This document shows positions 29,936-40,989 of a stretch of 64,000 bases of DNA, one piece after another. Under the pieces are notes generated by a model. The model made no database searches, was not told where the DNA came from, and saw nothing but the letters and a program-made list of their open reading frames with translations. The position numbers and the translations under genes were made by a program. Location: assembly GCA_035772405.1 (NCBI GenBank), contig JAYKKM010000452.1, positions 235,001 through 299,000 on the forward strand, in the 5' to 3' direction. How positions within the stretch are numbered: the first letter of the stretch is position 1; each line of letters opens with the position of its first letter. The stretch comes from Chrysogorgia sp. JL179-B06 (taxonomy: Eukaryota > Cnidaria > Anthozoa > Scleralcyonacea > Chrysogorgiidae).

Positions 29936-31387
29936 ATGGCTGAAGGTGGGGAAGGTTTCGACGAGATCGAGATGGAAAACTTCAATGAGTACGATGACGT
30001 CACTGATGAGCAATTAGAAGAGGAGCTCGCCGATACTAAAGAGTGGCTCGACAAGGTGACCATTGGGTACGGTATGAAGGAGATGCCGAAAGACGTTCGT
30101 GTTAATTTTATCAACAACCGCGACATTGCGAATAGGATAAGAAGCGCGCTAGCTAGAAGGCGAGGTGGGCAAAAAGAGACGTCGTTTATTGACGATGGTA
30201 AAACGGTGACAATAGGGAGCACAGACACGGGATCCTCAACAGTTGTTGGTGGTGACCACACTCTCGAGCTTAGAAGATGTGTCGGCAGACAAATTGAAAA
30301 AGAGGGAACGTCATCTGACATACGCGACGGTGTACCATCGACGTCGAAAGACAAAAAGACGCTCTTATCAGCAGAAAGAAGCGACAAGAAAGACTTCCTC
30401 AAAAATGTTATGAATGTGGACATTAGGAAGGGAGACGGACCGAAATCGAAGAGACTTGTCGATGGGTTGAGGGTGGTCAATGGTGGGAAAGGTAACGTGA
30501 TAGGCGTCGAGTTTGAAGGTAAGAGAATCATCGTTAGAAAGAAGGGTGGAGACTTTGGGAAATTTGGTTATAGTAGAGTGAAAGCTAACGTTGAACTTGT
30601 TGGAGCGTTTGAGGACTTAGTTGATGAGGCTATAGAAGAACACAAAAACACGTCAAGTAGTGTGGTTGACGCACAGTTGAGGTCTGAGGACATAGCGCCA
30701 ACAGAAGATTTAACAGACGCTATAGTCTCTACCGCTAGTGATAAGGTTGAAGCCGAAGTAGAGTCACGAGAGAGTGAGCTAAACGCGACGGTCGCTAGCG
30801 AAGAGGGGATAAGAGAGCTCGCAGGTATATTGAATCCAAGTGGTCCAAACGATGTGAAGATAAACTCCTTAGAGATCATGGCTGATAGCTACCGCTTGAA
30901 AGCTTTAAATGAGACTGACCCAGTGAAAGAACGGCAGTATAAAAACATTAGTGAGACAGCCGAGTTGAAAGCGGATAACATACGACTTCACGAGGGTCTC
31001 AAACCAGAACACGAAGAAGCTAATAAAATTATTGTCGACGAGGTCAGAGACAACGACTTGTCCAGGTTAGAGAGATTTAAGAAATGGGCTAAAGAAAATA
31101 TGGTTGGGTTGAGCGCTGTGGCAATTTCAGTAGCTGGAATTGTGACAACTGTTATTATCGCTGGTAGGTCTGCTGTTATGAAAGGCGCTAAAGCTATAAA
31201 GTCGTTCGCGCAGGCTGTTAAGAACGCGATAACGAAGATGGGTCCATGGGCTGTTGGATTGGCTAACTTAGTTTACAATATGTTGACGTTGGGTGCAAAG
31301 GGTCTCGCTTGGTTGGCTCAAAATATGTGGGTACTCGCGGTGGTACTTGCGTGGTTTGCTTATGATTATTACAAGCTAAAACGGTAG
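29936..31387 (+). CDS. Structural-type protein with hydrophobic C-terminus, paralogue 2
   Basis: 483 residues. N-terminal 30 residues and C-terminal 110 residues align with paralogue 1, but the middle is longer and different (acidic, low in aromatics). The middle also differs strongly from the element 2 copy (479 residues), so it evolves fast. Same inferred role as paralogue 1. The membrane segment is near LSAVAISVAGIVTTVIIAG. Confidence 0.7.
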   Translation: MAEGGEGFDEIEMENFNEYDDVTDEQLEEELADTKEWLDKVTIGYGMKEMPKDVRVNFINNRDIANRIRSALARRRGGQKETSFIDDGKTVTIGSTDTGSSTVVGGDHTLELRRCVGRQIEKEGTSSDIRDGVPSTSKDKKTLLSAERSDKKDFLKNVMNVDIRKGDGPKSKRLVDGLRVVNGGKGNVIGVEFEGKRIIVRKKGGDFGKFGYSRVKANVELVGAFEDLVDEAIEEHKNTSSSVVDAQLRSEDIAPTEDLTDAIVSTASDKVEAEVESRESELNATVASEEGIRELAGILNPSGPNDVKINSLEIMADSYRLKALNETDPVKERQYKNISETAELKADNIRLHEGLKPEHEEANKIIVDEVRDNDLSRLERFKKWAKENMVGLSAVAISVAGIVTTVIIAGRSAVMKGAKAIKSFAQAVKNAITKMGPWAVGLANLVYNMLTLGAKGLAWLAQNMWVLAVVLAWFAYDYYKLKR

Positions 31388-31409
31388 TGACAAAACATAT
31401 GTAAAGTAT

Positions 31410-32648
31410 ATGAACGCCACGTCAGCAGAGTTGAGCCCTGGTTTTAGACGGGCAACCATGGGTGTCATAAGAGGGGCGAGAACGCAACACGTAATCACGT
31501 TGAACCCTAATAAGGTCAGTCCTGGCGAGGAACTTTACATTGATATACCTAAGCTCAAGGTTAGCAGCTGTTTGGTACCTGGATCGTTGGGTTTAGTGTT
31601 CGACTTCAAGAATGCGAACGCCAAAAGCTGGTTCTTGAACAATGTTAGCAAGTTGTTGGTTGAGAAGCTTGTTGTGAAACTAGCTGGGGAAACCGTGTAT
31701 GACAACAATGGGGAAAATTACACTGGTGTTTATCGCGACCTTTGGGAAAGTGTTACTGCGCGAGACCAAATGATTGACTATGGTATTGGTGGTGAGAACT
31801 TGAGAAAGTTAATTTCTAAGGACGACAGTGGTGCGACAAGTGGAAACGTCGCTAAAGTTAACGACGCGTTAATGTTTGGTGTGATTGGAACGAAACAGCG
31901 GATTAAGCTCGGCAAGATCATGAATGATCATGGGTTGTACGCTCCTTTTAGCATGAACAACAACTTGCAGTATGTGATCACACTTCCGAAGGCCACAGAC
32001 ATCATGGTGGCGCAATCCGGTAGCGCTGTGGGCGGATACACTCTGGAGAACCTTGAGCTTGAGTATGAGACGATTGATAACCAGGAGCTCGCTGACGAAA
32101 TAGCGTCGGGCTACGCAAGTGGTCGTAGTTTGTCATATGAGCACATCACGTTGATGAAAACCACCGAATGGGACAAAGGCGCAACCATCGTGAATGAAAA
32201 CATTAATCTTCCAAGAAAAAGCATGAAGGCAATTGTGTTGCTATTCACGAATAAGGTGCGAACAGATAGCGAGGAGTTTCTTTACCCAAATATCGAGAGT
32301 GTTAGAGTCACAATTGAAGGTGTGCCAAATAGTGTGTACTCACAAGGCATTCCGAAGTCGAAGTTCTATGCGGAAGCGAAACGATTGTTTGGGTTGGGTG
32401 AGGAACACGCTCAGTTCATGACTATACAGAAGTTCTATAAAGATGGCTTTGCGTTAGTCATCGACTTGAGGAGTGTTCAAGATAATCGCAATGTCGCCAC
32501 TGGCAAGAACATTGTAAACACACAATCCGGCGTGCTTCTTGAGATCACTAAGAAAGCGACGACTGCAAATGTCATGTGTAGGGTGTTTGTGATAAGTGAT
32601 GGGTTGGTCAACTTCATGAACAATGGGCTGCAATCAATCCAGTATTAA
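31410..32648 (+). CDS. MCP: Probable major capsid protein (double jelly roll)
   Basis: 412 residues, intact. An early beta-rich segment (GEELYIDIPKLKVSSCLVPG) leads to NNVSKLLVEKLVVKLAGETVYD, then a second half with YTLENLELEYETIDNQELA and FLYPNIESVRVTIEG. Length, context next to the packaging ATPase and beta richness fit the Polinton major capsid protein. It would form the icosahedral shell. In element 2 the gene has a nonsense codon. Confidence 0.7.
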   Translation: MNATSAELSPGFRRATMGVIRGARTQHVITLNPNKVSPGEELYIDIPKLKVSSCLVPGSLGLVFDFKNANAKSWFLNNVSKLLVEKLVVKLAGETVYDNNGENYTGVYRDLWESVTARDQMIDYGIGGENLRKLISKDDSGATSGNVAKVNDALMFGVIGTKQRIKLGKIMNDHGLYAPFSMNNNLQYVITLPKATDIMVAQSGSAVGGYTLENLELEYETIDNQELADEIASGYASGRSLSYEHITLMKTTEWDKGATIVNENINLPRKSMKAIVLLFTNKVRTDSEEFLYPNIESVRVTIEGVPNSVYSQGIPKSKFYAEAKRLFGLGEEHAQFMTIQKFYKDGFALVIDLRSVQDNRNVATGKNIVNTQSGVLLEITKKATTANVMCRVFVISDGLVNFMNNGLQSIQY

Positions 32649-32663
32649 ATCAAACGCAATTTA

Positions 32664-33263
32664 ATGGAGACACCGTTTAATGCGCTAATTGTTGGTATGA
32701 CAGCTTGTGGTAAGACGCATTATTTACTCAACACACTGGAATCTGAGTATCGTGGTAAATTTGACTACATTGTGTTGATTTGTCCTACTTTTGAGTGGAA
32801 CAAAGCGTATCAAGATTGGAAATATGTACGTGACCCCGATGTGTTAGCGATAGACTGCACACAAGACAAAGTCGACGCTGTTCTCAAGTGTGTAACAAAC
32901 ATTTTTAAAGGCACTAACACTCTGATTGTGTTGGACGACTGTGCGAGTGGGCAGGACGTCAAGAATAGGACTAGTCAATTAGTCAACTTGGCTTTTAGTG
33001 CGCGACATTTTATGTTGAGCGTTATTGTCATCACACAACAACTGACGTCGATCGCAAAACCGTATAGAGAAAACATTAGTAAGCTCATTTGCTTCTACTG
33101 TCCGAGTAAGAGTGATATGAAGGTTGTTATTGACGATTACCTTGGAGACATTAGCAAAGAAGAAGCATCGACGATTGTGACCGCATTAAAAAATAATAAG
33201 TACGCTAGACTCGAAATCTCACTACGCTATCCATACAGTTACGAAGTTGTTATTCCGCAATAA
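32664..33263 (+). CDS. ATP: FtsK/HerA-type genome packaging ATPase
   Basis: 199 residues. Walker A GMTACGKT at 11-18; Walker B TLIVLDD near 86; QQ sensor-like VITQQLTS near 125. This is the A32-like ATPase that drives DNA into capsids. It sits directly after the capsid gene and 3 bp before the terminal gene. Confidence 0.88.
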   Translation: METPFNALIVGMTACGKTHYLLNTLESEYRGKFDYIVLICPTFEWNKAYQDWKYVRDPDVLAIDCTQDKVDAVLKCVTNIFKGTNTLIVLDDCASGQDVKNRTSQLVNLAFSARHFMLSVIVITQQLTSIAKPYRENISKLICFYCPSKSDMKVVIDDYLGDISKEEASTIVTALKNNKYARLEISLRYPYSYEVVIPQ

Positions 33264-33266
33264 AAT

Positions 33267-33779
33267 ATGGGTATAAGTAATAGCGTGATGGTGAAACGCA
33301 AAAGTGAGGAAAACCCTACGATTGAGGAATTAGTTGAGGACACTGATGGTACTTCGACTGTGGAGGACAACATTGACGTTAGGAGAGCCGAACTTATTAG
33401 ACTGTCTGGCGATGGTGTGGTAAGCCAATCTGAAGCGTACATTAAAAAACCGTCCGCAAAGGTCATCGATAAGATATGGCACCAATATGAGTTGAAGAGA
33501 ATGGAAATTGCAAACGCTTTTCTCACCGACTTGCTAATCAGCAAATTCGCTAGCTTACTAGATGGGTTGAACGCTATTGAGAACCCTGACGAACTAAACG
33601 ACGAACTACAAAAAGATCCGTTATTAAAGAAAGACGTTGAGAGCATTGTCGCGATTGTGACGCCGTACGTGCCTTTCTTGGGCTTGTTGTCGGGAGGAAT
33701 CACAACGTCGAAATATGTGTACGATCACCATTTTAAAAGTGAGGCGACAAACACTGAAAATAGTGAACAAACGGACTAA
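33267..33779 (+). CDS. Terminal protein of capsid arm, unknown function
   Basis: 170 residues starting MGISNS, a possible myristoylation signal. Acidic N-terminal part, helical middle, one hydrophobic stretch (IVTPYVPFLGLLSGG). The last residues (TENSEQTD) are encoded by the TIR. Highly conserved in element 2. Confidence 0.75.
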   Translation: MGISNSVMVKRKSEENPTIEELVEDTDGTSTVEDNIDVRRAELIRLSGDGVVSQSEAYIKKPSAKVIDKIWHQYELKRMEIANAFLTDLLISKFASLLDGLNAIENPDELNDELQKDPLLKKDVESIVAIVTPYVPFLGLLSGGITTSKYVYDHHFKSEATNTENSEQTD

Positions 33780-34514
33780 TCTATTATTAACAGGTGGCAA
33801 TAATCTAATTTGCATAACAGGTGGCAATTTTATCACGCGTGAGACACTTTTACGACACATAAATTTGTAAAAATGTTTAAACGACTATTTTTTTAAATGT
33901 GATTTGACAAATTTGTGAAAATGTTGAAACGACACTCTCTATTTTTTAAATGTGATTTAACAAATTTGTGAAAATGTTGAAACGATTATTTTTTAAATGC
34001 GATTCGACAAATTTGTGAAAATGTTGAAACGACTATTTTTTAAATGTGATTTGACAAATTTGTGAAAATGTTGAAACGGCACTTTCTATTTTTTTTAATA
34101 TGTGAGAGTGGGCTCGTACCACATTTTATTTTTTTTAACACGCGAAAATGTTGAAATGACACTTTCTATTTTTTCCTAAATGTAATTTGTGAGAATTTTG
34201 AAACGACACTTTCTATTTTTTAAATGTGGCCGAAATGGTGTCAAATTTAGTATAAACTTGGTATTGTTTCGCTAGTCTCGCGTGTGTTTGACATCAATTA
34301 AGTAGAGAGCGTGCGAAGGGTGTCTAGATTGACTAACGATCGCTGTAGTAGTATAGCAAGTAGGGCTGAGAGCTTATTCGACGTCAAACGTGAATATAAG
34401 CGCCAAAACATCACCAAATTTGTCGAATCGTGATTTGGCAAATTTGGTGATGTTTTGGCGCTTATATTCACGTTTGACGTCGATTGGGCTCGCAGCCCTA
34501 CTTGCTATACTACT
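33741..34514. repeat. Polinton 1 right terminal inverted repeat
   Basis: 774 bp, inverse of 15799-16573, with the same tandem units and the same outer 168-bp hairpin (34347-34514). The inner 39 bp are coding for the terminal protein. Confidence 0.95.
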
Positions 34515-34520
34515 TGTGTT
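34515..34520. repeat. Target-site duplication of Polinton 1, right
   Basis: TGTGTT, matches 15793-15798. Confidence 0.95.
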
Positions 34521-34587
34521 TTCTTAAAATATCAGAGGTAAACGTTATTTTTACTTCAAAAAAATATATATTGCCATATCCCTTTAA

Positions 34588-34630
34588 CCTAAGGTTCCGC
34601 GACTAACCCGCTGCGCTACCCCGCCCCTCT
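34588..34630 (-). repeat. tRNA-like SINE head
   Basis: The minus strand reads GGGGTAGCGCAGCGGGTTAG, a good A box. It lies just outside the Kolobok right end and would join the 8946-9053 remnant before insertion. Confidence 0.5.
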
Positions 34631-35394
34631 TAAATATATAGTAATATTTATCGTATATAATGAATTAGCAAAGGCACTTACGAACTGTGATGGCTATTAT
34701 TTTCGTTTTCAAATTTTTAACCGGCTAAGTTTTAATATTATATAATATTGTTTATTACTTGTAATCAATTTTAAACAATCTGATTTCGAAGATTTACAAA
34801 TTTGTTGAGCATGCAGACTGCAGTATTACAAGTTAAAAACAGAACAAAACTTTTCTCAACTAGACATTAAATATATGTTTAATAACTTGGACAGTACTCG
34901 ACGATTCACAAAGAAAGTAAAAAAGGCAATAATACGATTTACAAAGAAGGTAAAAAAGCCAATAAGTCGTACGGCATTCAGACTTAAAAGCGGCGGCTAT
35001 AGCCGACAGCAGCATGAACGTAAACCTTAGGCCAAAAATTATTGTTGACAGGAAGACAGGTTTCTTCAAAAACAGATTAGTTCTTGAAGCATAGTCCTAG
35101 CTTGTCCCTGATCGCTGACAAAGTCTTCGAACCGAAGGACACTTCAAATCCAACTACAGTAACAGACATTGCTGGCTTTTTTCCTGTCGCTGCATCGCAT
35201 GTCCGAGTTGATATAAAGTAGGTTGCTTTTATACATACAAAATAAAGTAAGAAACTATAGCATTCTGACTCGTCTGGGACTATTTTTTTGATGGACAATA
35301 TATGATGTCGAAACGAAAATATTTTATCACCAATTATATAAGTAACTTGCTTGGCCAATGCTTGGTCGTTAAGTGAGGAGAGATTCGACGATAC
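34631..35394. other. No recognisable gene
   Basis: Short minus-strand frames only, none with a recognisable family. AT-rich. Confidence 0.4.
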
Positions 35395-35905
35395 AATATC
35401 GACGTCAATTCAACGTTGAAACAACGTCTGTTTCCGACGTCGATAACACGTCGAAAAGCAGACGTCGCAACGTCGATATTTGGTCGTGAAGCGACGTGAT
35501 TTAACGACTCGATATCGACGTCGATTCAACGTCGAAACAACGTCTGTTTCCGACGTCGATAAAACGTCGAAAAGCAGACGTCGAAACAACGTCGATGTTT
35601 GGTCGTGAACCGACGTTATTTGACGACTCGATATCAACGTCAATTCAACGTTGAAACAACGTCTGTTTCCGACGTCGATAACACGTCGTAAAGCAGACGT
35701 CGAAACAACGTCGATGTTTGGTCGTGAACCGACGTGAAATTCAACGACTCGATATAGACGTCGATTCAACGTCGAAACAACGTCTGTTTCCGACGTCGAT
35801 AAAACGTCGCAAAGTAGACGTCGAAACAACGTCGATATGTGGTTGATCGACGTTGCGACCCGATTTCGACCGAAAATCGACGTCGAAACAACGTCGTGTG
35901 CCCGC
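35395..35905. repeat. CGACGT-rich satellite, right part of split element
   Basis: Four tandem units of about 119 bp, each with CAACGTCTGTTTCCGACGTC and a TTTGGTCGTGAA-type spacer. Ends in GTGCCCGCTGCG, inverse of the outer edge at 8498. Translations such as DVVSTS... are repeat artefacts. Confidence 0.8.
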
Positions 35906-35908
35906 TGC

Positions 35909-36055
35909 GAAGCTATCATTAAACCATGGAGCATTTGGGCGAAGGGTAATTGAGCGTGTACATTTGGGTCCGTGTTTGTCCAAAAGCTCAGACAATACAC
36001 AATTGAACTGTTCAGTAGCAGTGTTTACAACAGATACGGACGAACAAATTAATTG
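35909..36055 (-). mobile_element. 5' part of LINE copy 1, separated by 27 kb
   Basis: Starts GCTATCATTAAACCATGGAG, exactly the sequence that follows the 8497 breakpoint in LINE copy 2 (38260-38285), and continues to ACGAACAAATTAATTG. It belongs to the endonuclease/linker region. The LINE ends here, 5'-truncated. Confidence 0.85.
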
Positions 36056-36764
36056 ATTAATTAATTAAAAAATGAATTAATTTAAAAAATAATTAATTCA
36101 TTGATACCCCTCATTAGTTATTCCATCCGAACACTTTCCGATTCCCTTCTGACCAATCAGGTCATTTTAGTATGATGTCATTTCGATTGGCCGCCGATTC
36201 CTTCCGATCATGTCATTATCAAAATAACTTTCGATGTTTCTTACTCGTATCAGAAACGCCTACGTATATATCCACTTTATGTCCATGTACTTCATGTCCA
36301 TTGACTCCTTGTGCGATAGGAACATATACAGTAGGCATGCGCTATGGATATTATTTGGGGCGAATTGAGGAGAAATGACGTTAAAATCTACAAATATAAC
36401 TTATGCTTTCATATTCTCACTTGTCTTCATGAATATTAAGAGAATTACAATAGGCTAATAATTCAAGTCAAATAACAGACTAATCTTTCACCTTATCTAC
36501 GAATAGATGAACCCTGACCATTCTGGCCGTATTATGGCTAACCTCGCTTTCGTGTATAAAGCCAGGAATTCCTATGAGGAAGAAACATTTTGGGATGCAG
36601 TGAGAAGAACTGTTAAGGATTTAAAACTGGTGGACATAGAAAAATATAAACTAAAGCGGTTTCAAGGCATTGCTTTCAAAACGTTGCTGGGTTGCTTGTC
36701 GTTAAGACTGATACTTGCATATTTCACCGAGAGCACACGTGTGGGAATCATCAAGGAATTTTCA
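36056..36764. other. No assignable gene; one open frame
   Basis: A 97-codon plus-strand frame at 36507-36800 (MNPDHSGRIMANLAF...) has plausible composition up to about 36720 and then runs into the minisatellite. No family recognised, so I treat it as doubtful. Confidence 0.3.
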
Positions 36765-36769
36765 TTAAC

Positions 36770-36916
36770 GAAGTTTCCCTTATTCTTACGTTTGCCCTGA
36801 TCCTTAGCTTTGCCCTTAGTATTGCCCTTAGTTTTCCCGGAGGTTTTCCCTTAGGTTTGCCCTTATCCGTGGTTTGCCCTGAGGTTTGTCATTAGGTTTG
36901 CCATTAGGTTTGCCGT
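36770..36916. repeat. TTTGCCCTTAGG-type minisatellite, left part
   Basis: About ten degenerate copies of CTTAGGTTTGCC. The array resumes at 39085 after the LINE. Confidence 0.75.
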
Positions 36917-39084
36917 TATAATAATAATAATAATAATAATAGACGTATTAGGAGCATTATACAATAGTCTCAATGCTCTTACAACAATATATTCTTAAAT
37001 ATACTGATAAAACTTATTACAGTTTCATTATAAGATAAAGCCTACTACATATATTACCACTATAAACAAATAAACTATTAATTTTAAAAAAGAAAAGTCT
37101 TAACTGCTGACTTAAAATTACCCAACATATCAAAGCTTCTAATTTCCTGTGGTAATGAATTCCACAGTTTTGGTGCCGAAACCGAGAACGCTCTGTCTCC
37201 ATGAGTCACCGTTTTGGATTTTGGCTCAATCAGCAGACCACTGTCTGATGATCTCAAAGCACGAGTAGGTTTATATTTATTTAGCAAATCAGTAATATAA
37301 ACAGGCGCCTGGCCATGCAAAGCCTTGAAAGTAATTATTAGTATTTTAAATACAATCCTTGATCTCACCGGCAACCAGTGAAGATTACGAAGCACAGGGG
37401 AAATATGCTCCGATTTTTTAACCCCTGTTACAAGTCTTGCAGCTGTATTTTGAATTCGCTGTAACTTGCTCAATTCAGCTTCTGGTAAGCCATATAGGAT
37501 GCTATTACAGCTGTCAAGTTTTGATGTTATGAATGCATGCACCAACTTCTCACAGTCCTTTTTACTCAAATATTTCCTGATCTTGCCGATATTTCTGATA
37601 GCAAAAGTGGCCGATTTACAGATGTTATTTACATGAGTATTTAATTTTAGATGTTTATCTACAGCAACAGCGAGATCACGTGCAACCGGAGCCGGTTGGA
37701 TTTTCGCATCATTGACACATATTTCTGGCATTGGTTCACAATGCATAAAACGTGATGATAGATGGACAATCTCGGTTTTACTCGGATTGCATATAAGACC
37801 ATTCATAGTACACCAGTTGGTGATGTCCTTAATACATAACTCAAGTTTAGCTAGAGCAGCAGGTCGATCACATGGAGATTTTATAGGCATATACAGCTGT
37901 GTGTCATCAGCGTACATTATGCAATCAAGGCCATGGGCTTTGATCACATCTTCCAATGGCGCAAAGAAGAGTGAAAAGAGAAGTGGACCCAGTACAGAAC
38001 CCTGAGGTACACCATATTGCAATGGTTTGTTTGAGGAATGCGTATTCGTCACCATAACTGACTCGGAACATGCCCTCAATCATGTGAAATAGCTGATTCT
38101 GATCAGAGTTAGATATCTTTGCCTTATAATATTCTGTTTTTGCAAATTCAATTGCCTTTGCGTATATACGACATTGTTCCTTGTACAATTGATGATGAAC
38201 CTGAAGGCGTGTAGAGAGAAATTTACGCTCAAACTGTCGTTTTTGTTTCTTCATAGCTCTTAAACTATCATTAAACCATGGAGCATTTGGGCGTAGGGTA
38301 ATTGAGCGTGTACGTTTGGGTGCGTGTTTGTTCAAAAGCTCAGACAATACACAATTGAACTGTTCAGTAGCAGTATTTACATCAGATACGGACGAACAAA
38401 TTAATTGCGAGTCAAGGATATCTTTTCGCCATGTCTGTAAGTCTATACGACGTAAATCGCGATGATTAATAACTTTTTTAGATGATTGGGGTCTCGGAAA
38501 ATCCATGCTGCAAACAACAGCACTGTGATCTGAAGGTAAATCAGAGACGATCTCCATGGCAGTAGACAGCAAACTATCCTCCTGTCGATCAATAATAAGG
38601 TCCAGTGTGTGGCCACATCGATGAGTCATACCAGTAACTCTTTGTTGTAATCCTGCTGAATCCAGGAGTTCCGTAAACCTAGTAGCATCGTCATCATTAA
38701 CAACATCCATATGGAAATTGAAATCCCCAGCAATTAACAAATAACCCGGAACAACAACTAACTCTTCTAAAAGCGTAGAAAATTCATTGAAGAACATGGA
38801 TGTCGTAAGCTTGTTCTTACGAGATGGGGGAGGTCTATAAACTGTGATGAGGCGAATATGCGTTTGAAACGATGATATGGAAAGATCCATATATTCCATT
38901 CGCAAACGTTAAGACATCATTTTCATTTACGGTGAAACCCTTGCGAAGGAATACCCCAACTCCACCTCGTTTCGTATGGGATCTTGGCAAATGTAGAAAC
39001 TTGTAATCTTGTAAGGTATTGATAATTTCAGCTATGGTAGTATCAGCTGCATTCTTGTTAGAAAGCCAGGTTTCAGTAACAGCA
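36917..39084 (-). mobile_element. CR1/Jockey-type LINE copy 2
   Basis: Minus-strand non-LTR element with APE-type endonuclease, partial RT and an (ATT)n 3' tail at 36917-36942. It is inserted in the minisatellite, whose copies lie on both sides. It begins within the endonuclease domain at the 5' side. Confidence 0.88.
37084..39080 (-). pseudogene. LINE ORF2: endonuclease and RT with internal deletion
   Basis: Endonuclease at about 39080-38500, frameshifted near 38900 (LLIAGDFNFHMD; DLPSDHSAV). A linker follows to about 38065. The next block starts at SNKPLQYGVPQGSVLGPLLFSLFF with IMYADDTQLY, and then the C-terminal SILYGLPEAELSKLQRIQNTAARLV and TLWNSLP-type end. The RT segment before PQGSVLG is missing relative to copy 1, so an internal deletion joined the blocks near 38060. 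Confidence 0.85.
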
Positions 39085-39186
39085 TCCTTAGGTTTGCCCT
39101 TATTCTCATAGGTTTGCCCTGAGGTTTTCCTTAAGTTTGCCCTTATCCTTAGGTTTTCCGTTATCCTTAGGTTTGCCCTTGTTCTT
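39085..39186. repeat. TTTGCCCTTAGG-type minisatellite, right part
   Basis: Continuation of the array at 36770-36916 (CCTTAGGTTTGCCCTTA repeated). Confidence 0.75.
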
Positions 39187-39845
39187 AAAGGGACATCCGG
39201 CCCAAATACAAATGTAGTTCATATGAAAGATCTTACTGACTTTAGATTATTTCCAAAGTTTCAGCATTCCTATCAATTTAGTTAAGAAGATGTGGCTAGT
39301 TGAAGTTGGAGAGTTTGTCCAATTTCGACGCCATTTTGTTTCTCAAATATGACGTCACTGAGTGACGTGATCTCGTATTATGCCTAAAGGTACGTTTACA
39401 AACAACGATTAATCGGGCCGATTTCTGGTTTAAATGCATGTTAAGTAATGAGAGACAGGAAGACGCCAAGATAAATGAGCCCACGGGACACTCCGCTGAC
39501 TGTTTCTCCACTTAACATCCAGCTAAACCAGAAATCGGGCCGATTAATCGCAGTGTGTAAACGTACCTTAAGAAGCTCCTCTACTTTCCTGCATGATGAA
39601 CTAAATCGTTTATTTCGACTAATTTTCGTCCAAAGACCATTCACAATAACTATCACTATGTGATCGCCATCAAAACAACTCCACTGACGATAAAGAATCA
39701 CTCAATGACGTCATATTTTCAAAACCAATATGGCGTCAAAATCCACAAATTTTCAACTTCAACTAGCAATATCTTCTCAACTAAATTGATAGGAATGCTG
39801 AAACTTTGGAAATAAACTAAAGTCAGTAAGATCTTTCATATGAAA
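39187..39845. mobile_element. MITE with long inverted repeats
   Basis: About 140-bp arms (GAAAGATCTTACTGACTTTAG and its inverse near 39835; ATTGATAGGAATGCTGAAAC). The left end AGGGACATCCGGCCC follows TTAA; the right tip is missing. A second element is nested at the centre. Confidence 0.75.
39388..39568. mobile_element. Nested Harbinger-like MITE
   Basis: 181 bp. TIRs AGGTACGTTTACA...GATTAATCGGGCCGATTT of about 40 bp, flanked by TAA on both sides (39385-39387, 39569-39571). The 3-bp TAA duplication suggests the PIF/Harbinger group. Confidence 0.7.
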
Positions 39846-40466
39846 AGCCCTTGAAATCAGTAAAGCACCATAAATATCTTGGTGTCGAGCTGGATACCAT
39901 ACTGAGCTGGAACAATCACATCGCCGAAATCATAGGCAAAGCAAACCGAACACTCGGTTTTCTCAAAAGAAATTTAAGTCAATGCCCATTAGAAATCAAA
40001 GAACGCGCCTACCTCACTCTTGTAAGGCCGAAATTGGAATACGCTAACAGCGTATGGGATCCGCATCTAAAGAAACAAATCAACAACATAGAAGGGGTAC
40101 AGCGTAGAGCTGCACGTTTTGTAAAGGGATGTTATGCGAGAACCCCAGGAACAATGACCAAAATTTTGAGTGAACTAAAATGGCCCACATTAGAACAAAG
40201 AAGAAAAGAAGCAAGACTAACTATGATGTTTAAAATTGTTAACAACAACATAGAACTGAAACTACCCTCGCTTGAAATCCAAACAAAGACGGACCAGACA
40301 ATTCCATCCAAAGAAGTTTATTGAAATTGGTAGTAAAAGTAATTCATATAAGAACAGTTTTATTATAAGAACAGTAAAAGAATGGAATTTATTACCAAAT
40401 AGCATAATTGATAGCCAAAGTGTAGTTATTTTTAAATCTGCACTTCGTAAACATTTTTCATCTTAA
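39846..40466 (+). pseudogene. LINE RT C-terminal fragment, frameshifted
   Basis: KYLGVELDTILSWNNHI...KANRTLGFLKRNL...LEYANSVWDP is the conserved thumb/C-terminal region of Jockey/CR1-type RTs. One frameshift near 40320 moves the end (VKEWNLLPNSII) to another frame. 5'-truncated. It is a different family from the LINEs at 6430 and 36917. Ends at the (TA)n tract. Confidence 0.8.
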
Positions 40467-40474
40467 TTATAACC

Positions 40475-40985
<511 letters not shown>

Positions 40986-40989
40986 CAAT

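Larger units (their letters stand above)
15799..34514. mobile_element. Polinton 1 (Maverick), 18.7 kb
   Basis: Complete element with 775/774-bp TIRs starting AGTAGTATAGCAAG, a 6-bp target duplication and the Polinton core genes: protein-primed polymerase B, integrase, packaging ATPase and capsid-like proteins. The TIR copies differ at only a few positions, so the insertion is fairly recent. Two genes are visibly broken: the zinc-finger gene at 21972 and the anchor protein at 25616. Confidence 0.97.

Noticed and set aside
35410..36000. 196-codon frame (DVVSTS-type repeats)
   Set aside because: Translation of the CGACGT satellite.
36507..36800. Host gene exon
   Set aside because: Open frame runs into a minisatellite, with no family match or splice context.
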